Source: Candidatus Jettenia sp. (GTDB lineage Bacteria; Planctomycetota; Brocadiia; Brocadiales; Brocadiaceae). From it: a stretch of 64,000 nucleotides of DNA. Below the pieces are notes generated by a model. That model was not told where the DNA came from. It ran no database searches and saw nothing but the letters and a program-made list of their open reading frames with translations. A program made the position numbers and the translations under genes. How positions within the stretch are numbered: the first letter of the stretch is position 1; every line of letters begins with the position of its first letter. The stretch covers positions 62,001 to 126,000 of the forward strand of contig CP091278.1 in NCBI GenBank assembly GCA_021650895.1. Direction: 5' to 3'. Positions 34,402 to 44,536 of the stretch are shown here, one piece after another.

Positions 34402-36288
34402 ATGAATTACAAACCCTATGCAATCTCCTGGAATACGACCTATCGATGCAACTTGCGTTGCAGCCATTGTTACCTCGATACCAATGCATTAACCAAGCAA
34501 TCCGCCAATGAGCTTAGCACTCAGGAAGGGTTTAAGCTTATAGATCAAATGGCAGAGCTTAATCCTAACTTGCTGCTAATCCTTACGGGTGGAGAACCAC
34601 TATTAAGGAAGGATATTTATGATCTTGCCTCCTATGCCTCTCAGAAAGGGATGATGATAGTGCTGGGCACGAATGGGAATTTAATTGATGATGATGTTGC
34701 AAAGAGATTGAAACAAAGTGGTGTAACCGGTATTGGTATTAGCCTTGATTCTATAGTGCCTGAAAGACATGACAAATTCAGAGGGATTTCACGTGCATGG
34801 GATGATACCCTCAACGGAATTGAGGCATGCCGCAGGCAAGGCATCGAATTTCAAATACAAACAACCGTCACGAAAGAGAATTTTCATGAGATTGCCAATA
34901 TTATCGAATTCTCATATAATCTTGGCGCCAGGGTATTTAATCTATTCTTTCTGGTCTGTACCGGTAAAGGCCAGGAGTTGACGGATATTACACCGCAGCA
35001 GTACGATCAAGCATTGCACCAGCTTTATAATATACAAAAGAACTATCAGGGGAAAATGATGGTGGGAGCAAAATGCGCACCACACTACCGAAGGATTGTG
35101 TATGAACATGATACCACCTCTCCACTCATCAGGACGTATGCTGGCGGTTGTCCGGCTGCTACTCACTACTGCAGGATCACACCAGAAGGCGATGTTACAC
35201 CGTGTCCTTATATGCCTAATGTTTCCGGAAATGTAAGAGAGAAAAGTTTTGTGGAGATCTGGGAAAATACCCCCGATTTTCAAACTCTGCGAAATACTGA
35301 TCTGAATGGCAGATGCGGTGTCTGTGAGTTTAAGTACATCTGCAAAGGATGCAGGGCAAGGGCGCTTGCAACCTCAGGGAACCAGATGGATGAAGATGGA
35401 TGGTGCAATTATATCCCGGGGAGATATGGCAATACAGCTATCCAATTAGCACCAACTGAAACCTTTGGGGTTGAAGAAAACTTTACCATGAGATGGAGTT
35501 CCGAAGCAAAAAATATCCTGAAACAAATCCCCTCTTTCGGCCGGGGCATGGTCATTAAAAATGTTGAAAGTTATGCAGCAAAGAGTAACCATCATGAAAT
35601 AACCTTAGAAGTAATGAGGGCCTCACGGGAAGAGATGATATCAAAGAAAAGAACTGCATTCCCGACAAAAAGTGAAAGTGAAGCTGGCACTAACACAGAA
35701 GATAAAGACCAGGTACATCAAGATGGTGAAATCCCCTGGGCTGAGGAGGCACGAAAACGTGTTGCAAATGCCCCGGATTTTGTACGGCCAGGTATTTATA
35801 AGCTTATGCAGAAAAAGGCACACCAGCATGGTTATAAAGAAATCACTTCTAAATTCCTTTCCGAAATACGGGATGAATCTATGCAGCTCGCATCAAAACG
35901 TATTAAGAATATCGGATTTGATGAACTAAGGATGGATGCATGGGATAAGGCCAAAGAAAAGTTAAAAAGTGTACACAAAAAAGAGGTTATTGATACTATT
36001 AAGGCATTTCTTGATGAACGTACTATCAGGAATGAGGGTATCATTACTAAATTCCAGGCATATTTGAAGGATTCAGGCACAACAATGCAAAAAGAACCTC
36101 CTTCTTCACCTGTATGGACAGAGGAAGCAAAACAACGTCTGGAGAAGGCGCCTATATTTATCAGAGGCAGGGCAAAAAAAGCAATTGAAGGCTTCGCAAC
36201 CCAGCAAGGTGCTACAATGATTACCTGCGAAATGATTGACCAATACATGAAAGATATCCCTTCTTTTGTTAAAAAGAAATTCAAATAA
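34402..36288 (+). CDS. Radical SAM/SPASM protein with three PCP_red-like modules
   Basis: A 628-residue protein. The radical SAM core (residues ~8-215) has the cluster motif C16-x3-C20-x2-C23 (CNLRCSHCYLD) and GGEPLL. The SPASM-type C-terminal cysteines follow (CPAATHYC, TPCPYMP, CGVCEFKYICKGCRA, near 250-330). From ~362 three modules occur, each starting W-x-EA-(K/R), with P-x-F-x-R and E-I/M-T: ~362-412, ~443-500 and ~570-628. This resembles the PCP_red module known from the light-independent protochlorophyllide reductase B subunit. The N-terminal part is most like NirJ/AhbC/AhbD heme-pathway enzymes, so a tetrapyrrole-modifying role is a reasonable inference. ATG at 34402; ribosome-binding site AAAGGC. 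Confidence 0.8.
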   Translation: MNYKPYAISWNTTYRCNLRCSHCYLDTNALTKQSANELSTQEGFKLIDQMAELNPNLLLILTGGEPLLRKDIYDLASYASQKGMMIVLGTNGNLIDDDVAKRLKQSGVTGIGISLDSIVPERHDKFRGISRAWDDTLNGIEACRRQGIEFQIQTTVTKENFHEIANIIEFSYNLGARVFNLFFLVCTGKGQELTDITPQQYDQALHQLYNIQKNYQGKMMVGAKCAPHYRRIVYEHDTTSPLIRTYAGGCPAATHYCRITPEGDVTPCPYMPNVSGNVREKSFVEIWENTPDFQTLRNTDLNGRCGVCEFKYICKGCRARALATSGNQMDEDGWCNYIPGRYGNTAIQLAPTETFGVEENFTMRWSSEAKNILKQIPSFGRGMVIKNVESYAAKSNHHEITLEVMRASREEMISKKRTAFPTKSESEAGTNTEDKDQVHQDGEIPWAEEARKRVANAPDFVRPGIYKLMQKKAHQHGYKEITSKFLSEIRDESMQLASKRIKNIGFDELRMDAWDKAKEKLKSVHKKEVIDTIKAFLDERTIRNEGIITKFQAYLKDSGTTMQKEPPSSPVWTEEAKQRLEKAPIFIRGRAKKAIEGFATQQGATMITCEMIDQYMKDIPSFVKKKFK

Positions 36289-36339
36289 AAAATAGGACGT
36301 GAGGGCATGAAAATACATGAGGTCTTCGATAGTTTTATG

Positions 36340-36440
36340 ATGTAGGGCAAGGCTTTAGCCTTGCTTCCTCTCGCTTAAACATGTACGGGAGATAGCAACT
36401 CGAAAGGGTTACCCTGAATTAAAAATTCCTATACATCAAA
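36340..36440. repeat. BIME-like composite palindromic repeat
   Basis: GTAGGGCAAGGCTTTAGCC with its complement, then a ~40-base spacer and the second module (GCAACTCGAAAGGGTTACCC), ending with AAAATTCCTATACATCAAAT. It lies between the radical SAM gene and the dCache kinase gene. Confidence 0.8.
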
Positions 36441-36489
36441 TTAGGCTACCTTTCAGCAACAATTCTATAAGCTCATAAAAGAACTTATC

Positions 36490-38556
36490 ATGAATACTAT
36501 AGCGCTCATAAAACATCTCTTGCAAAAATACCGAAACTACGGGAATATCTTTCCCGGGGCTTTCAATAAACTCCATATACTTTCCTGTAAATCGATACGA
36601 ACAAAGATTATTATTTCTTCTATTCTGCTCTCTGTATTTCCTATTTTTATTATGCGGGTATTTATTTATCCCACAGAAAAAAAGGCCTTACAGGATTCCC
36701 TAATACAAAATCTTGAAGGGGTCGGACATAAGCAGTCGGAACTCATTGTACGATGGATCGAGGAAAGGAAGGCAGATGCCAGAATTATAGCAGAAAACCC
36801 GAATGTACCTGGTGTAATCTACAAATCTGAGGGGAGTGAAAATTTTTATAGGCTGCTTCATCATTTAAATACCCTTAGAGAGGCTTATGGTTATAAAGAA
36901 ATCTTCATCTGTGACCGCCACGGAGATTTAAAAATCACTACCTCAACGGGAAAGGTAATCACGAATGTGGCGGGATATGAATTCTTCAAAAATGCCGTAA
37001 ATGGCATCACCTTTGTATCACCCATTGCACCCTCCGTAATTCCCTTAGAGAATGAATACGGAAGATTAGAATTCGGTTTACCTACCCTCTATATCACTAC
37101 GCCGGTAATTTATGAAAATAAGATTATCGGTGTCGTATGCTTACGGGTAGATGTAATGGAAATTAGTAGACTTATGAGAAGTGTCCGGTTAGGAGAAACG
37201 GGAGAAACGTACCTGATTAATAAACATGGGTATATGATCTCTGAATCGAAATTTTTACGGGATCTCAAGGATTTTGGAATAGTCCATCAAAGAACAACCC
37301 TTGAGCTTAAGGTTATTAATCCGACAACAGGAAGGTTTACCCGAAGTGTTGAGGAATGCCTGAAAGGAGGACATGGATACGATGGAGATGGTTATACAGA
37401 CTACCGGGGTATACAGGTATTAGGCTTTTGGCAATGGATTCCTGAACTCAACTGGGGCATTATTGCAGAGATTGATGTAAAGGAAGGTTACGGTCCAGTC
37501 AAGAGATTGCATATGGTTGTTGCTCCCATCATGGTTCTGATAACCATCGTTGTTATCTCCTTTGCCTTCTTTTTTGGGAAGAAAATATCAGATCCTATTC
37601 TTTACCTTACTGAGATAACAAAAAGTATTTCTGAGGGTGATTATAGTAAACGGGTAAAAATTATCTCCCATGATGAAATCGGAGAATTATCGAATTCTTT
37701 TAATAAAATGGCTTGTTTCCTGGAAGAAAAAACACAGATACTTAAGGAATATACCTCCAACCTGGAGAGAACCGTAGAAGAAAGGACAAAAGACTTAATC
37801 ATTACTAACCAGGAACTTGAAAGACAAAGCAGCAATCTGGAGAAGGCATATAAGGAGTTACTTACCCTTGATCAGATGAAGGATAAAATGATACGCGATG
37901 TATCTCACGAACTCAAGTCTCCCGTTGCCCAGGTACAGATGGCAATTGATCTCTGGTCTAAAGAAGTAAAAAAAGAACATATAGACCGCTCAAAAGAAGA
38001 AAAATTCAGTAAAATTATTAACGACAGCCTGCAAAGATTACAAAAGACTATCGGAAGCATTCTTGATCTTTCTGTTTTAGAATCGGGTCGTTTAGTATTT
38101 AAAAAAGAAATTCTTCATCTGAATGAGCTAGCTACTCAAACTATTACCTGTATGAGGCTCCTGGCAGAGAAGAAAGGATTGGCCATAATAGGCCATATCC
38201 CTGATACCGTATCTCCCGTAATTGGAGATAAGGATGAAATCCAGCGAGTAATCACCAATCTTATCGATAACTCTATAAAATATACGGAATGTGGAGAAAT
38301 CCATATTTCTATAGAACAAAAAAATCCTTATGTAGAATTTGCTATTAGGGACACTGGAGTAGGCATCGGATTGCCAAAAGAGCAATTTTCCAGGTTATTT
38401 GAGCGATTCTTCCAAGAACGTCCAAGGATAGATGGAGCAGGTGTAGGCCTTGCAATATGTAAAAACATTATTGAAGCACACAAAGGACAGTTATGGGTGG
38501 AAAGCGATGGACCTGGGAAAGGGTCGACTTTTAAGTTTACTTTGCCAATAGCATGA
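36490..38556 (+). CDS. dCache-HAMP sensor histidine kinase
   Basis: A 688-residue membrane kinase. TM1 is ~residues 40-60 (SSILLSVFPIFIMRVF). The extracytoplasmic dCache sensor spans ~65-335 (VRLGETGETYLINKHGYM; WQWIPELNWGIIAEIDVKEG). TM2 is ~343-363, then HAMP (~364-416) and a coiled coil (ERTVEERTKDLIITNQELER). HisKA has H473 (RDVSHELKSPVAQ). The HATPase domain has NLIDNSIKY, DTGVGIG and GAGVGLAICK. It would sense a small periplasmic ligand. No regulator gene is adjacent. ATG at 36490 has a weak ribosome-binding site. The orphan sensor at 43514-44536 has a similar dCache arrangement. Confidence 0.92.
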   Translation: MNTIALIKHLLQKYRNYGNIFPGAFNKLHILSCKSIRTKIIISSILLSVFPIFIMRVFIYPTEKKALQDSLIQNLEGVGHKQSELIVRWIEERKADARIIAENPNVPGVIYKSEGSENFYRLLHHLNTLREAYGYKEIFICDRHGDLKITTSTGKVITNVAGYEFFKNAVNGITFVSPIAPSVIPLENEYGRLEFGLPTLYITTPVIYENKIIGVVCLRVDVMEISRLMRSVRLGETGETYLINKHGYMISESKFLRDLKDFGIVHQRTTLELKVINPTTGRFTRSVEECLKGGHGYDGDGYTDYRGIQVLGFWQWIPELNWGIIAEIDVKEGYGPVKRLHMVVAPIMVLITIVVISFAFFFGKKISDPILYLTEITKSISEGDYSKRVKIISHDEIGELSNSFNKMACFLEEKTQILKEYTSNLERTVEERTKDLIITNQELERQSSNLEKAYKELLTLDQMKDKMIRDVSHELKSPVAQVQMAIDLWSKEVKKEHIDRSKEEKFSKIINDSLQRLQKTIGSILDLSVLESGRLVFKKEILHLNELATQTITCMRLLAEKKGLAIIGHIPDTVSPVIGDKDEIQRVITNLIDNSIKYTECGEIHISIEQKNPYVEFAIRDTGVGIGLPKEQFSRLFERFFQERPRIDGAGVGLAICKNIIEAHKGQLWVESDGPGKGSTFKFTLPIA

Positions 38557-40201
38557 TATAGCAAATAAGGAAAACTACTTTAATTACGTCTTCAGCAACT
38601 GTATCTGTGATCATACGTAAGGGCGAAGCATTTGGTGTTCAGCATACAAGACTACACAGTACCCTCTGTATGAAACCAAATATACCGCATTCATGGCACT
38701 CAACGCAGATACCCCATGTCACCCTTTGGGGTTGAAGGGCTTTTTTCTGCTTTTTCTATAAACATGACATTCCTGCGGGATTAGGCAGGAAAATTAAATT
38801 AGGCCTTCGGAAACTTTTATCTCTTCGTCAGATGTAGGGCAAGGCTTTAGCCTTGCCTCCCCACCTGAATAACCTACACGAGGATAGCAATCCAAAAGGA
38901 TTGCCCTCCAGAATTGAAATTCCTATACATTAAAATAAAGATGCAAAATCTTGCGTCTCTACAATTGCAACATCGTGTGTCTCTGTGTTTAACGTTGAGA
39001 AATTTCAATTCCGTAGGGCAACCCTTTAGGGTTGCTTGGCAAGGCTAAAGCCTCGCCCTACATCGGCTCTGTTTTTTCATCTTATCATTACCCACAAGTC
39101 AGAGAGGTAAACTTGAGTAGTGCGATAAGACTAAACAGGGTGGCACAGGCAAAAGATTCCCGTACGTCTTGAACGGGGACATGGTTTGTCCGTGGTGTTC
39201 GAATACATCCGTGGATAGGGAGTATACCACACTGACAAACAGAGTTTGTCAGTGCCACCCAGGAATAGGCTTACAGAGAATAAAAATTTCTCGAGAGACA
39301 TCCCCCGACGAGACATCTCTTCATGGTATTCTAAAGATGTGGGTAATGATAAGTTTAAAAAGGAGGGAAAGAAGGAAGGATTTTTTCTTGAGAAAAATTT
39401 GCCTGATCAAAATATCAAATATTTCCCTCTTTTCTAAAGCTGATCAAAAATATCAAACTTCTCCCCCTTTTCTAAAGGGGGATTAGGGGGATTATGTTAT
39501 TCTTCACCGTTTCCACATTTTAGCTTGATGCATACGGGAATGAACCCACCCCTAACCCCTCCCAAGAGGGGAATCAAAAAAGTCCCCTCTCGGGAGGGGA
39601 TTGAGGGGTGGGTAAATCGGGAGGATACCCTTAGTCCCATTCTGGAAGGGCAGAGGAGTAAGTAAAAAAGAAAAGTCGTTGGGTTTTGTCTTTTACAACC
39701 TAACCTAATGTATAGGAATTTCAATTCTGTAGGGCAACCCTTCAGGGTTGCTCTCCCCATGTATATTCATGCAGGGAAGCAAGGCTAAAGCCTTGCCCTA
39801 CGTTTTGATTAAAAACAAAAGTCGCCTGCCTTATCCAAAAGATTGATAGCGACATAGGCCGAGTAAGGAAAGAAACTAGTACATTGTCAACTTAATTTAT
39901 CATAATAGACTCTCTCGTATGTGTCATTGCGAGGGGTATTTTCCCGAAGCAATCTCTTTTGAAATATCCAGAGGATTGCTTCGGACAATACCCTCGCAAT
40001 GACACAGCCCCATGCAGTTGAACCGATGCAAACCGTATTATCATGAATTATATTGACAGTGTACTAGCTAATTGAATCAACGAATTGATACCATTATTCA
40101 AATACTTATGATGCTAAGATCAGATCAGAAGTAACACATTTCACGATTAAGGGAATAGGATAGCTCCCGAAAAACCGTTGCCCTGAACGGTTTGTCCTTT
40201 C
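38557..40201. repeat. Intergenic repeat block (copy 2 of the ~1 kb duplication)
   Basis: No gene is supported. 39080-40066 is the second copy of the block at 22992-24046, in the same orientation, with its MITE reversed. Further contents: BIME composites at about 38828-38935, 38995-39064 and 39712-39808; an AGATGCAAAATCTTGCGTCT palindrome (about 38940-38961); GGACATGGTTTGTCCGTGG and CACTGACAAACAGAGTTTG hairpins (about 39177-39255); and opposed CCCACCCCTAACCCCTCCC arms (about 39543-39614). 38938-39064 is an inverted copy of 28917-29071. Confidence 0.8.
39877..40066. mobile_element. MITE family 1, copy C (reversed)
   Basis: 190 bp with ends TAGTACATTGTCAA and TTGACAGTGTACTA. The whole interior is the reverse complement of copy B, yet the left flank (AGTAAGGAAAGAAAC) is the same as that of copy B. 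The right flank (GCTAATTGAATCAACG) differs. No coding capacity. Confidence 0.85.
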
Positions 40202-41752
40202 TTATTCCCACTCAATAGTACTTGGTGGTTTGGTGCTAATATCATATACAACACGATTGACACCCTTGATCTCATTAATAACCCGATTTGAAATGGTTCC
40301 CAATACCTCATGGGGAATGCGATACCAGTCGGCAGTCATAAAGTCAGTTGTTTCTACAGCGCGAATGGCAATGACATTTTCGTAGCTTCTTTCATCGCCC
40401 ATAACCCCCACGGTACTGAGCGGCAAAAGTACAGCAAAGCACTGTGAGATAGAACGGTAGAGCCCTGCCTTGCGTATTTCTTCGATAACGATTTTATCTG
40501 TATTGCGAAGGATCTCTAAACGGAGTTTTGTTACTTCTCCGATAATCCGGATGGCCAGTCCCGGACCGGGGAAGGGATGACGCCATACCAATTCTTCCGG
40601 CAGGCCAAGTTCCTCTCCTATTTTGCGCACTTCGTCCTTAAATAGAAATCGTAGCGGTTCAACCAGCTCAAACCCTAATTCTGCCGGTAAACCACCGACA
40701 TTGTGATGACTTTTAATGGTTACTGTTGGGCCTCCATGGGCTGGAATACTTTCGATGACATCGGGATAAAGTGTGCCTTGTGCCAGGAATTTCACCCCGG
40801 ATATCCTTTTTGCCTCTTCCTTAAAAATCTCAATGAATTCATGTCCGATAATCTTCCGTTTTTTTTCCGGATCAATTACCCCTTTTAATTTATCTAAAAA
40901 TCTCTCCCGTGCATGAATAACATGCAGATCTACGGTGAAATTATCTTTGAATGTTTTAACAACTTCATCTGCCTCATAATCCCTTAAAAGTCCATTATCG
41001 ACAAAAATGCAGGAGATATGATTTCCGATAGCTTTATGGATAAGCGCTGCCGTTACTGCTGAATCAACCCCGCCCGATAACCCGCATACTACTCTTCCAT
41101 CACCGACCTGGCTACGGATATCCTGTAAGGATTTTTCGATATATGAATCTATCTTCCAGGTACCGGTACAGCCGCAAATTTCATAAAGAAAATTACGGAT
41201 AATTTGGCTTCCCTGCGGAGTATGGGTAACTTCAGGATGGAATTGTACACCATAAAATGCCTTCTTCTTGTGTCTCACCCCTGCATAGGGACAATTGTGA
41301 GTAAACGCAAGAGATTCAAATTCCATGGGCAATTCAACAACCTGGTCTCCATGACTCATCCACACAATGATATTCTTATCAACTGATTTGAATAGTTTGC
41401 TTTGATCGTTAACTACGCATGTCGTTCTTCCATATTCCCGTGAGACGGTAGGTTTTACCGTAGCTTTTAGCATCTGACAGCCCAGTTGCATTCCATAGCA
41501 GATGCCTAAGATAGGTATTCCCAACTCAACAATTTTTTCATCACATTGGGGAGCATTCTTCACATATACACTGGCCGGACCACCAGTAAAGATAATACCC
41601 TTTGGGCTGATCTTTTTGATTTGTTCTGCGGTAATCTTGTGTGAGACTATCTCACTGAAAACGTTATTCTCCCTTACCCGTCGTGCGATAAGTTGAGCAT
41701 ATTGCGAACCAAAATCGAGGATTAAGACTTTTTCATTATTCTCTTCAATCAT
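40202..41752 (-). CDS. guaA: GMP synthase (glutamine-hydrolysing)
   Basis: A 516-residue enzyme that converts XMP to GMP using glutamine and ATP. The class I glutamine amidotransferase domain (~8-195) has nucleophile C85 (GICYGMQLG) and H172/E174 ([10 protein letters not shown]). The ATP-pyrophosphatase domain has the P-loop LSGGVDSAV (225-233). The C-terminal dimerisation domain ends in the universal [14 protein letters not shown] at 41750-41752 follows AGGAAG. It is divergent from the unknown 581-residue gene with only 65 bases between starts, so the two promoters overlap. Confidence 0.97.
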   Translation of the reverse strand: MIEENNEKVLILDFGSQYAQLIARRVRENNVFSEIVSHKITAEQIKKISPKGIIFTGGPASVYVKNAPQCDEKIVELGIPILGICYGMQLGCQMLKATVKPTVSREYGRTTCVVNDQSKLFKSVDKNIIVWMSHGDQVVELPMEFESLAFTHNCPYAGVRHKKKAFYGVQFHPEVTHTPQGSQIIRNFLYEICGCTGTWKIDSYIEKSLQDIRSQVGDGRVVCGLSGGVDSAVTAALIHKAIGNHISCIFVDNGLLRDYEADEVVKTFKDNFTVDLHVIHARERFLDKLKGVIDPEKKRKIIGHEFIEIFKEEAKRISGVKFLAQGTLYPDVIESIPAHGGPTVTIKSHHNVGGLPAELGFELVEPLRFLFKDEVRKIGEELGLPEELVWRHPFPGPGLAIRIIGEVTKLRLEILRNTDKIVIEEIRKAGLYRSISQCFAVLLPLSTVGVMGDERSYENVIAIRAVETTDFMTADWYRIPHEVLGTISNRVINEIKGVNRVVYDISTKPPSTIEWE

Positions 41753-41817
41753 GTTATCTTCCTGGATATAATTTTATATGTCATTATTGTAACATACTTA
41801 AGCAAAATTGACAAAAA

Positions 41818-43563
41818 ATGGCAATGAAAAATATTCCTTATAAAGTACCAAAAAATAATAAAGAGATTTTTATTGATCCGTCAATAGATAGTATTCCAAA
41901 TTCAGTCCTGACAAATACGCATAAGATACATACGTATAAGATCAAGATGGCTGGTATTCCATTGAGGGAATTGCGGGATAAAACCCGGGAGGAATTACTA
42001 TACAAGGCTGCTGGTTATACGAGCATGATTACATCTCTTTTCCATAAGAACCAGGCGAGAACGTTCTCTTCTGTGCAGCATAATAACAAGAGGGATGCCT
42101 CATGGCTGGAAGTCCAGGATAAGCTGCATGTCAAAGGACAGGTTTTGGACTATGAATCAATAAAAAATATCCCTATTATACAGACTGGCCATGAGCCTAT
42201 TTTCTATTATCCGGGAGTATGGATAAAGAACCATCTTGCCTATCATGTAGCTGAAAAAGTTGGTGGTATTAGTGTTAATATGATTGTAGACAATGATGCT
42301 TGTAATATGGGCTTTATGCACATACCGGTTTTATCCAATACATCGGCATCTATTCAGAAGGTACTCTTTGTAAGGGATAAATATAAGACGGCGTATGAGG
42401 AGATCAGGTTTGATGATTTTGGAACGATACTTCGATTCAGAGAAGAGGTCTTAAGCCTCTTCAAAAAAAATGCCTCTGATAAGAATAACAACGCAAAAAT
42501 AACTGTCGAACATATGCGGTCTATGTTCGAAAGGTTTATTAATTGTATGGTAGAAAGCTATCAGCAAGGCTGTACTGACATGGTAGGTTTGTTAACATCT
42601 GCACGATGTGCTTTGGAGAAAGATTTTTTTATTCATAATCTGGAAATTCCTGCTTCCTCTATGTGCAGTACGGACGGATTTTATTATTTTTTATTGCATA
42701 TTTTATATGAAGCAGGCCGATTCTCAAAGATATATAATGAGAAGTTAAGTGAATACCGGCGGATTCATAAAATTCGCTCACACGCTAATCCATTGCCGGA
42801 TTTAAAGATTAGCGGAAATTTAATAGAATTACCTTTTTGGATATGGAATACGGGGGGGCAGAGAGGTAAATGCTATGTATTGGATGAGGGAGAATGTATA
42901 AAAGTTACTCAGGGGGGAGATGTTTTGATTACTCTGAGGAGAACCGGAGAGGTTGATAAGAGTCTATCGAGGCTAAGAGCATTATTACATACGGACATTA
43001 AAATACGTCCACGGGCAATTACAACAACAATGTTTTCCCGCTTATTTTTCTCGGATGTATTTATTCATGGAATTGGAGGAGCAAAATACGATACGATTAC
43101 TGATGAAATTATCAAAGAATTTTTTGGGATAGACCCTCCAACCTTTATTACCGTTTCTGCTACCCTGTTTTTACCGTTTGATACCTTTGATTCTGATATT
43201 GGAACCGCACAACGATTGCAGAATGACCTTAGGAATATGACTTATAATCCGGAGCTATACACCTCGAAGGATATACAAAATGATACGGGATTTATGGATA
43301 AAGCCAGGGAAAAGCAAACATTACTAAAAATGGCAGATTGTACTGCAGATGAGAAAAGGCAGCGCTTTAATAAGATTAAAGAATTGAACAAGCTCATGTT
43401 GAATCAAATCCGTGCTGAATTTCATAAGAAGCAGCAAGAGTTAAGCACGGTAAGTGAGAATCTTGCGTATAACGAGGTTGTAAGATTTCGTGAATATCCG
43501 ATTTATATATACCCTATGGAAGTTCTGCAGCAGTACTTTTTACCTGCTTTTTCCGAAGGGTAA
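41818..43563 (+). CDS. Conserved-looking hypothetical protein, 581 residues
   Basis: A cytoplasmic protein without signal or membrane segments. I recognise no family with certainty. Segments that look conserved are PIIQTGHEPIFYYPGVWIKN (about 120-139), IVDNDACNMGF, ELPFWIWNTGGQRGKC and IRPRAITTTMFSRLFFSD followed by FIHGIGGAKYD. The TGHEP/PGVW entry and the late RPRA-HGIGGAKYD motif are distantly reminiscent of BshC-type (bacillithiol ligase) proteins, but I would not assign that function. A coiled-coil stretch (~505-545) lies near the C-terminus. ATG at 41818 lacks a clear ribosome-binding site. Its last 50 bases overlap the 3' end of the convergent dCache gene. Confidence 0.75.
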   Translation: MAMKNIPYKVPKNNKEIFIDPSIDSIPNSVLTNTHKIHTYKIKMAGIPLRELRDKTREELLYKAAGYTSMITSLFHKNQARTFSSVQHNNKRDASWLEVQDKLHVKGQVLDYESIKNIPIIQTGHEPIFYYPGVWIKNHLAYHVAEKVGGISVNMIVDNDACNMGFMHIPVLSNTSASIQKVLFVRDKYKTAYEEIRFDDFGTILRFREEVLSLFKKNASDKNNNAKITVEHMRSMFERFINCMVESYQQGCTDMVGLLTSARCALEKDFFIHNLEIPASSMCSTDGFYYFLLHILYEAGRFSKIYNEKLSEYRRIHKIRSHANPLPDLKISGNLIELPFWIWNTGGQRGKCYVLDEGECIKVTQGGDVLITLRRTGEVDKSLSRLRALLHTDIKIRPRAITTTMFSRLFFSDVFIHGIGGAKYDTITDEIIKEFFGIDPPTFITVSATLFLPFDTFDSDIGTAQRLQNDLRNMTYNPELYTSKDIQNDTGFMDKAREKQTLLKMADCTADEKRQRFNKIKELNKLMLNQIRAEFHKKQQELSTVSENLAYNEVVRFREYPIYIYPMEVLQQYFLPAFSEG

Positions 43564-44536
43564 AATAGAGGTACGTTACGGTGATGATAGTAATTATAGT
43601 CCCAATGATAATCAGGTCTGTTTTTATAGCAAGAACGGAATGAAGGGCTTCTTTCACATCAATTTTTACTAACAATATCCAGTTAACATCTCTGAGATTT
43701 TCAAGCGGTGTGTATGCGCTAATTACAGGGATATTACGATAATCCTTTATGATTTTTATATCGGTATTTCCACGAAAAGCGTCTTGAGTGCCTTCTGTGT
43801 CAATTTCAAGTTTGAGAATAGTATTTTGTGTAAAAAATCTTGATTTTGAGCGTATAAAATTATCATCGCCCACAATATAAATTTCACCTGTTTCACCTAA
43901 TCCGTCTCTTTGGGATAAAAATACATCAATCTTGGAGTAGGGTACTTCAACAATAATAACACCCAGGAGCTTATTGGTAAGATCGAATACAGGAGCGGCT
44001 GCCATGAAGGTAAAATCTTTTGAGTCTTCACACCAGCTTAAATCAGAAAATTTAATATGATTTAATCCCTCTTTAAATACTTCTCCAATAGAAAATGAAC
44101 TGTATTCTCCTGTTTTCAAGTTTGTTCCGATGTGTTCATCCTTTCTAACGCTGAATACAACATTACCATCTATATCCACAAGAAATATGTTATTGTAACC
44201 GTATTGCCTGAGAAAATGCTCCAATAGTGGGCCATAATACATATCTATCTGTCTGTAATTAGAGCTGTCAAAGCCACCATCCTTAAAGGCATTTGAGAAC
44301 CGTGGTAAGCTTTGAATAACTAATGGATTTTTGGAAAGCACATTGACGTCTCCATATCTTTCATAGAAAAAATTTTGAATCTGCATCTTTTTGATTTCCC
44401 GAACGGAGACTAAATGGTTGAGAACTTCATTCCTTAGGGCAGGAACAAGGGTTTTGTATGTTAGCGGACCCATAATGATTAAAAAAACCAAAAGTGCAAT
44501 GCCTGATACGATAATTATTCTATTTATAGGTTTCAA
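43514..44536 (-). CDS. Orphan dCache sensor without output domain
   Basis: A 340-residue membrane protein. TM1 is at residues ~8-30 (IVSGIALLVFLIIMGPL). A dCache extracytoplasmic domain (~35-305) includes FLVDIDGNVVFSVRKDEHIG, GLGETGEIYIVGDD and a closing NWILLVKIDVKEA. TM2 is ~312-330. Only about 12 residues follow (RKKQVKSTAAELP), so there is no HAMP, kinase, cyclase or chemotaxis domain. Its C-terminal 16 codons overlap the convergent upstream gene, so a truncation of an original kinase is possible. Equally, it could be a ligand-sensing partner of another kinase such as the one at 36490-38556, whose sensor has the same motifs. Confidence 0.82.
   Translation of the reverse strand: MKPINRIIIVSGIALLVFLIIMGPLTYKTLVPALRNEVLNHLVSVREIKKMQIQNFFYERYGDVNVLSKNPLVIQSLPRFSNAFKDGGFDSSNYRQIDMYYGPLLEHFLRQYGYNNIFLVDIDGNVVFSVRKDEHIGTNLKTGEYSSFSIGEVFKEGLNHIKFSDLSWCEDSKDFTFMAAAPVFDLTNKLLGVIIVEVPYSKIDVFLSQRDGLGETGEIYIVGDDNFIRSKSRFFTQNTILKLEIDTEGTQDAFRGNTDIKIIKDYRNIPVISAYTPLENLRDVNWILLVKIDVKEALHSVLAIKTDLIIIGTIITIITVTYLYFTLRKKQVKSTAAELP

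Noticed and set aside
39169-39760. Frames in both strands of the repeat block after the dCache kinase (also 22818-23504)
   Set aside because: They translate palindromic repeats and recur in both copies of the duplicated block with stops at different places, so no selection for coding is visible.
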